Of a stretch of DNA of 64,000 nucleotides, positions 58,357-64,000 are shown piece after piece. Within the stretch, counting starts at the first letter, position 1, and each line of letters opens with the position of its first letter. The stretch is from NCBI GenBank assembly GCA_949825025.1, contig OX463784.1:11913283-11977282 (forward strand). The letters are read 5' to 3'. The position numbers were made by a program, and so were the translations under genes. The DNA is from Siphlonurus alternatus (taxonomy: Eukaryota > Arthropoda > Insecta > Ephemeroptera > Siphlonuridae). The notes beneath the pieces were generated by a model. That model was not told the DNA's origin, made no database searches, and worked only from the letters and a program-made list of their open reading frames with translations.

Positions 58357-59060
58357 CAGGGGAGGATCCAGCACGCGGCTCTGGGGCCTGGGGAGACGGT
58401 GCCCTATCCCACAATGTTAAATTTGGGGTGGGAAGGTGGGGCGACGAATGGCGGGTGATAACACCTTCAATGTATTTTGGAACTTTTTGGGCCCTCTCCT
58501 TTTCCCCTGAATCCGCGCCAACCTTCTAAGTATACATATCTTATACCCTTATATGTCCACTTATATAAAAATGACAATCAAAATCTTTGATAATATACAA
58601 TTTAATTAAATAATAACAATAAAAAAATGTTATTTCCAGATGAGTAGAAGTAATAATAGTGTCTTTGAAAAGAATGAAAGAAGGTTTCGGATTGCGTGCT
58701 TCAATTGTTATGTCACTACACGTATAAAACAAAAGAGAAAAGACAAGCTCCTACTGTAATTTTCTAGCTACGTGTTTCTCTTTCCAATCTCTTTACAACC
58801 CTCCGCAATTCAAACACACTATGACCTTTTTTTTATATTTTTAAATCACCCTCTAGCAATACGAAATGGATAACAGTTTTTCTTTTTATAAAACAAATAA
58901 TGTTTCCTTTTTTTTTATGATGGCATTTTATAAATATATTTTTTTCGACATTTTTTCCTGTATTGAAATTTTTCTATATGAGTTGTTTTGATTGTCTGTT
59001 TTGATAGTAATCTTTGAGAATAAATTTATACAAAAATGGCTTTGTTTTTAAATCTGTTTT
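58357..59060. other. No gene recognised; G+C-richer start
   Basis: 58357-58520 is relatively G+C-rich (GGGGCCTGGGGAGACGGTGC) but has no clear frame. The rest is A+T-rich. Confidence 0.4.
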
Positions 59061-59376
59061 AGAGAGTGGAATCAGCTCCCTCCAAATGTTAAATTAGCTA
59101 ATGGTAATGAGTTTGCTAATGCTGTAAAGAAAATACTATTTATCTCTTTAGTAATTATTTTGTGTGCGTTCGAGGTGACTGTCCAATTATGTAATTAAAA
59201 TTATGTAATAACATTGACTTAACCTTATTGGTTTAATAATATATATTAATTAATAGGATAACTACCACTTATGTGATATAGTGTTTTTATGCTTTGTACG
59301 TTATCCTCACCCAGTTTTAACCTTTGTTATGCTTAAATGTATTGGGAGAAATACATAATGGAAAATAAATAAATTT
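59061..59376 (+). pseudogene. LINE C-terminal fragment and 3' UTR
   Basis: 59061-59198 translates to REWNQLPPNVKLANGNEFANAV and onward to a stop. WNxLPxxV followed by a short helical segment is typical of the C-terminus of CR1/L2/Jockey-type proteins. About 170 bp of UTR follow, and the fragment ends with AAAATAAATAAAT. It is heavily 5'-truncated. Confidence 0.6.
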
Positions 59377-61384
59377 ACAGTAAAATACACAGTACACATA
59401 ATAATATACACCTTGCGCGGAACGATATCCCTGCTCTGTTGACCAGCGTTGCTATATATATAGGCAGTCAATATGGAGGAAGAGTTGAAAATTTTGCAAT
59501 TTTTTACTACGATTAGTCAATTTTAGTCAATTAGAATTATGAATTACTGTAGGTAAAATTGTCTTATTTTGAGACCCCCATTCATTCCATTTTTTATTTT
59601 TTCCCCATTATAGATTAATTTCATAAACATTTTTTTTATTATATCATCCTGAAAATTCTGATTTTATATTAATTTGGATTACTAAAAAAAAAATATCAGA
59701 ACTATAAAATGAAGAAACTGAATACAATAATTCTGAAATATGGAGTTATTTACAATTTACACTTCAAATCTTAATTAACACTCACCAGGTTTATGGGTTA
59801 ATCTTCTTTTTCGCTGTAGCGGACAAGTAGCGCGCGCCCCGAGCTGAAATAAATTACATATTTTAAACATTTTTTTCCTCCTGAAACCTCGTCATCTTGT
59901 AGACGTATTTTTTGTTTTAATTTATATCTTTTATCCATATAATATTAGTGTCAAACCAGGATAATTCTATTGGCTGGCTAGCATAACATTATTTTATAGT
60001 TGTAACACATTTCATTATTATCTGAATATTAGATCAATTATTATTTTAATTATGATAATCAAGAAAGTCTTTGATGAAAATATAATATCATCTCCAATTA
60101 CAGAGAAAAAAAAACATTTTTCCCTAAAATTCTATTACAACAAATACATATTTAACAATGAACTGAAAATTTACATTGTTAAAAAGAGCCACAGCTCTTC
60201 TAGGTCCATCTGAAACAAAAGGACTTTAGTATATTTGATTAAATACAAACACACAAACAAATACAGGCTTATGTATTACTATATGAAATTATAAGAATGA
60301 ACAAAATTTAACATAAATTAATAATTGTAATATTTTATAGCGTCAAAAAAGAAAATTATTATTATTTTTATATTTTAGAGAACAATAAGTTTTTGAAGAA
60401 AAATAAAGGTATATCTCGGTGCTCAGAACAATCTTAATACAAAAAAGATTATTTAAAATCATAAGCCAAATATTCATTTATATTTAGAACTTAGAACTGA
60501 AAGAAATAGAAAATGATTAATTAAATTGCTGAAACAAAAGAAAATCTGAAACAAAAGAAATCTGAAACAGAATAAAGATTTTACAGTTAATTAACATACA
60601 TGTTGATATTTTGAATTTAACATTTCACACTTATGAAAGTTATGAATATGTATACATAAACGTATGTATATACACACAATACAAACAGGGAGTTACACAC
60701 ACATATATAATTGATTTAAATTCATTCTTTTATAACTTAATTAAAAAACAATCTTTCTAATTTACATTTAACACTGATTTCTCTCTTTTTTTTATTATTT
60801 TACAACAATGTGTAATCTTTCATACTTAATTGTACCAGTGTTGGAGGAATGAATAAATTAGAATTGATAGTGCGCACATGGAATATATTTTAACGAAAAA
60901 AATAATAAAATGACAAGATAATTAATATTTTCAATTTATAATTAATAATACTCAATATATTATATTAAAAGTAATATGCATATATGAAGAAACGCTTGCA
61001 ATGCACGATCATTTTGCTCGATTTTGTCACTACAACCCCCCATCTTCAGCCCCCCTTGCAGGCTAGTCTGCTCCCAAATAAATGTTTGCAATCGCACACA
61101 ATCAGTTATTAGATAAACCGCATAGCTACGATTCAAGGCCTTTCCTGTGCTTCTAAATACAGAGATATAACAAAGTACATACCATAATTTGTCTTAACAC
61201 ATTGGTAATGACGTTCACCTCACGTTAAATAATCTTCATTTTCCGACATCGTCTGATGTTGTCACATGTTGCTGCCACATTGGCTTACATCACGTCCGGT
61301 CACCTGATCTACCTGGTCGGATGACTCACGTTGGTGGGGGGAATGCGCCAGCAGCAGGCAGGTAACAGGCAAAGAGCAGAAAAG
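59377..61384. other. No gene recognised
   Basis: A+T-rich; short TA and CA runs near 60660-60700. 61240-61384 is moderately G+C-rich without a recognisable exon. Confidence 0.45.
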
Positions 61385-61508
61385 ACGTAGCGAAGACGAA
61401 CAAATATTGCGACTAAAGTTCAATAATTCATCCTCACTTTGAGTGAAGATTAGGTGTAAAGGCAAAAAGACGTCAAAAAAAGTAAATTAGAATAGTTTTA
61501 GACGAAAT
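61385..61508 (-). repeat. Repeat-E partial copy
   Basis: TTCATCCTCACTTTGAGTGA followed by GTGTAAAGGCAAAAAGACGT matches the inverted middle of repeat E. Confidence 0.5.
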
Positions 61509-61523
61509 ATTTCCGCTCGGGGC

Positions 61524-61845
61524 AATGGACAATTTGCATGACATTTTTTTATTGCAGAAATGGATAGAGGGTGCAAAGTTATGCCACTCTGAATTTTTTC
61601 AGATTTTTTAGATACCAGGAACTATTTTTAAAAAATTATTGAAAGTCGATTTTATGACGTCACGAGGAGTCTGTCCTTAAGAAAAGGATAGGCGCTAAAC
61701 GCCCGTGACGTCATAAAATTGACTTTCAATAATTATTTAAAAAATAGTTCCCGCTCTCAAAAAAATCTGAAAAAATTCAGAGTAGCATAATTTGGTACCC
61801 TCTATCCATTTCTGCAATAAAAAAATGTCATGCAAATTGTCCATT
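61524..61845. mobile_element. TGACGTCA hairpin element, type B ends, complete
   Basis: AATGGACAATTTGCATGACA faces TGTCATGCAAATTGTCCATT. GGGTGCAAAGTTATGCCACT on the left pairs imperfectly with AGCATAATTTGGTACCCTCT on the right, so the left arm has the type A spacer and the right arm the type B spacer. TGACGTCAC occurs in both arms. The loop contains TCCTTAAGAAAAGGATAGG. Confidence 0.93.
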
Positions 61846-63230
61846 ATCCATTTTCTAAGATTGAAAGTGCTGTGCTTAAAATTTGAAGTAATATAAACTT
61901 ATTATTTACAATAATTGTAATAACAAGGAAAATCTATACTATTCCTTGATAATGAAATTAAAACTAAATAATAATAATAATAATAATAATAATAGTAATA
62001 ATAATAAAATATGCTGTAATATTTCACAAATCACATTAATAAATTTATTAATTAATTATTTTAAAAAAATATTTAAATTTATATACAAAATATTTTTGTA
62101 TAGCTATTAAATTAAAAAATAATAAAGAAATTTATAAACTTTAACTGTAACTTTGACAATTTTAATGACAGTTAAAGAGCGCTTTAATGCGACAATAGCT
62201 TTTATTGGGCAAAACACAAGTAAGATCTTATTTGGTACAAAATAGGTCGAGAAATTAATTTTACGATTTAATAAATATTAATAAAAAAGCACATTTATTA
62301 TTTCAATTAATAATATACTTATTATTACGTAACATAATTTCTACTATATAGTACGTCAAATTTCATATTGTTTTCGTCATGTTTGTTATGTCCTAGGTCA
62401 TTGGTAGACAATTTGTAACGAAGATCCTCATTGGCTAAAGTTCTTTCCAAAATACGCAAGTTTAATTTGATGGACAGTTTAATATTTATAAATTTCATTA
62501 AGAAATGTCTCCAATGTTTACATAACTCCATGAATGGCCACGGCTGAAGGGTCTAATCCTCACTGGATGTTTACAGTGTGGTCTGGACAATTATTCCGTG
62601 ACACTGGTCTGCGGCTGCAAGTGCTTAACTGTGTCATCAGATTAAGGTAATTCCACGGAGAATTACAGCTCGATGAGTTTCGCACATTCTCAGTATAATA
62701 TAATTATAATTTCTGTGAAATTATCTTATATTATCATGAAATATTATCAGATTCTATGAACACTCCGATCTTTTAATTTTCAGTTCATTTTTGTTTGTTG
62801 TTTTGTTTTCTTGATTTTTTTTTTTTTATCAAAATGGTTCTTTCAGTAAATAATTCATCAAATAATTTTTCAATTTCCAAACATTTGATTTTTAATTATA
62901 CTCTAGTAAAAAGTAATTAAATACTCTCAGAGAATTAATTGCATTTTTTTTTATTCATGTATATCCGATACAAAGCAATGCTAACATGTAAGTCGGTTCT
63001 ACAATTTTCTTTGTAATCAGATCTTGAAATAAAAGTGAGAAACGAAATTCAATTCAGCTTTCTTTCTACATTTCCACGAGTGACTACTTTAAATATTATT
63101 TTTTTTTTTATTACATTAAAACCGATTTTCTAAATTTAGAGTGCTATTTCTCACTCTAAATTTGGTCATATTTCCCATGTTCAGTTTCAAATTTTAAAAA
63201 AATGATAATTATCATTGTATACTCTTTTTT
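61846..63230. other. No gene recognised; AAT microsatellite at 61968-62008
   Basis: A short AAT tract lies near the left. The 68-codon opening on the minus strand at 62325-62531 lacks motifs. The rest is A+T-rich. Confidence 0.45.
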
Positions 63231-63561
63231 AAGGATTGACCTCAGTTGATTTGGATCTCGGAAACGGCCCCCTTGATTCTAATGAGACTTGCAGGAGTCT
63301 TTAAGCTCGTCACAATAAGGTTGCTTAATTTTTTTTAAAGTCGATCTGTTCGACCAGTTTTGAGAAAACTGAGGCAGAAGTTTAACATTGGCCTTATGGA
63401 AGGAAACCGGAAAGGAGCTGTTGTGAGAAAATCGCAACCTTGAATTTGCTCAAATCATAAGCGATTAAGTTTTAGAGCATCCTCGATTTTTTTAAATTTA
63501 TTTCATTCGATTCTGTTCGACGGAAATTTCCCGTTTCCTGTTTGTAACTGAGGTCAATCGT
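63231..63561. mobile_element. Non-autonomous DNA element with GATTGACCTCAGTT ends, copy 2
   Basis: AAGGATTGACCTCAGTTGAT faces GTAACTGAGGTCAATCGTT. The interior matches 1379-1711 in order (ATCTCGGAAACGGCCCCCTT, TGAGAAAACTGAGGCAGAAG, CATAAGCGATTAAGTTTTAG, TTATTTCATTCGATTCTGTT). Confidence 0.8.
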
Positions 63562-64000
63562 TAGAGCATGAAATTCATGAAACAATATATAAATTTATAT
63601 TTAATATACACAAAATATATTATATACCATACACTTAATCAAGTAATACAATTTTATTATTATACATTATCCATTATTTCAATACTTAAAATAATAATAA
63701 TTTAATAATACATTGTTATAAATATCTTGTTCAGTGGTATAAAACAAGTATACTAATATTGTAAATTAAACCATGTTTATTAAAATACTATAACTGTTTT
63801 CTTTGCCGCAATATAAACAATTTCACTTATTAATAAATTGTTTAAATATCAAGAATATTTATATAGTATAATGAAGAATATTTCTCTCATGCTCCACTAA
63901 CGTAAGATTGCGCTCAAAGTGTTAACATCATAATTTACACTGGTGGTGACGTCATTTATTCCCCCGCAGTAAAACATAGTCTGAGGTTTCTATAGCTCTC
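63562..64000. other. No feature recognised
   Basis: A+T-rich up to the window edge, with one isolated TGACGTCA near 63947. Confidence 0.45.

Overview
The window looks like A+T-rich, gene-poor nuclear DNA of an invertebrate animal, possibly an arthropod; the species cannot be named from the sequence. The reasons are non-LTR retrotransposon remains, SINEs with tRNA-like and 5S-rRNA-like heads, many hairpin MITEs, long GA/CT, AAAT and TA microsatellites, and no operon-like or dense coding structure. I found no convincing host protein-coding gene, no functional tRNA or rRNA gene and no CRISPR array. Most open reading frames longer than 60 codons are translations of repeats or chance openings.

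Region by region: 1-6500 holds microsatellites, two tRNA-headed SINEs, a non-autonomous DNA element with CTGAGGTCAATC ends, a PIF/Harbinger-like MITE and a tRNA-like fragment. 6500-13130 holds a mariner-like MITE pair sharing one TA and two hairpin elements of a family with TGACGTCA in each arm. 13130-22100 holds a 5S-headed SINE, more hairpins, a 197-bp CT tract and a tRNA-headed SINE. 22300-34050 holds a 654-bp near-perfect hairpin, a LINE fragment ending in a long AAAT tract, a three-level nest of MITEs and twin hairpins. 34700-46500 holds further SINE and MITE copies, a 635-bp hairpin and one hairpin nested in another. 47987-50236 is a 2250-bp foldback element with minisatellite arms and a perfect 9-bp target duplication. 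50900-53690 is a 5'-truncated LINE with a 760-codon open frame. 53770-64000 holds further SINE, MITE and LINE fragments, and the CTGAGGTCAATC element recurs near the right edge.

The elements form a nested repeat landscape. The only sizeable protein with recognisable motifs is the LINE reverse transcriptase, and it has tyrosine where motif A normally has its catalytic aspartate. Most other elements are non-autonomous and would depend on enzymes encoded elsewhere. The three observations most worth following are the foldback element at 47987-50236, the hairpin family that keeps one core but has three kinds of ends, and a central domain shared by tRNA-headed and 5S-headed SINEs. All coordinates were read by eye; ends of diverged repeats may be off by several bases to tens of bases.
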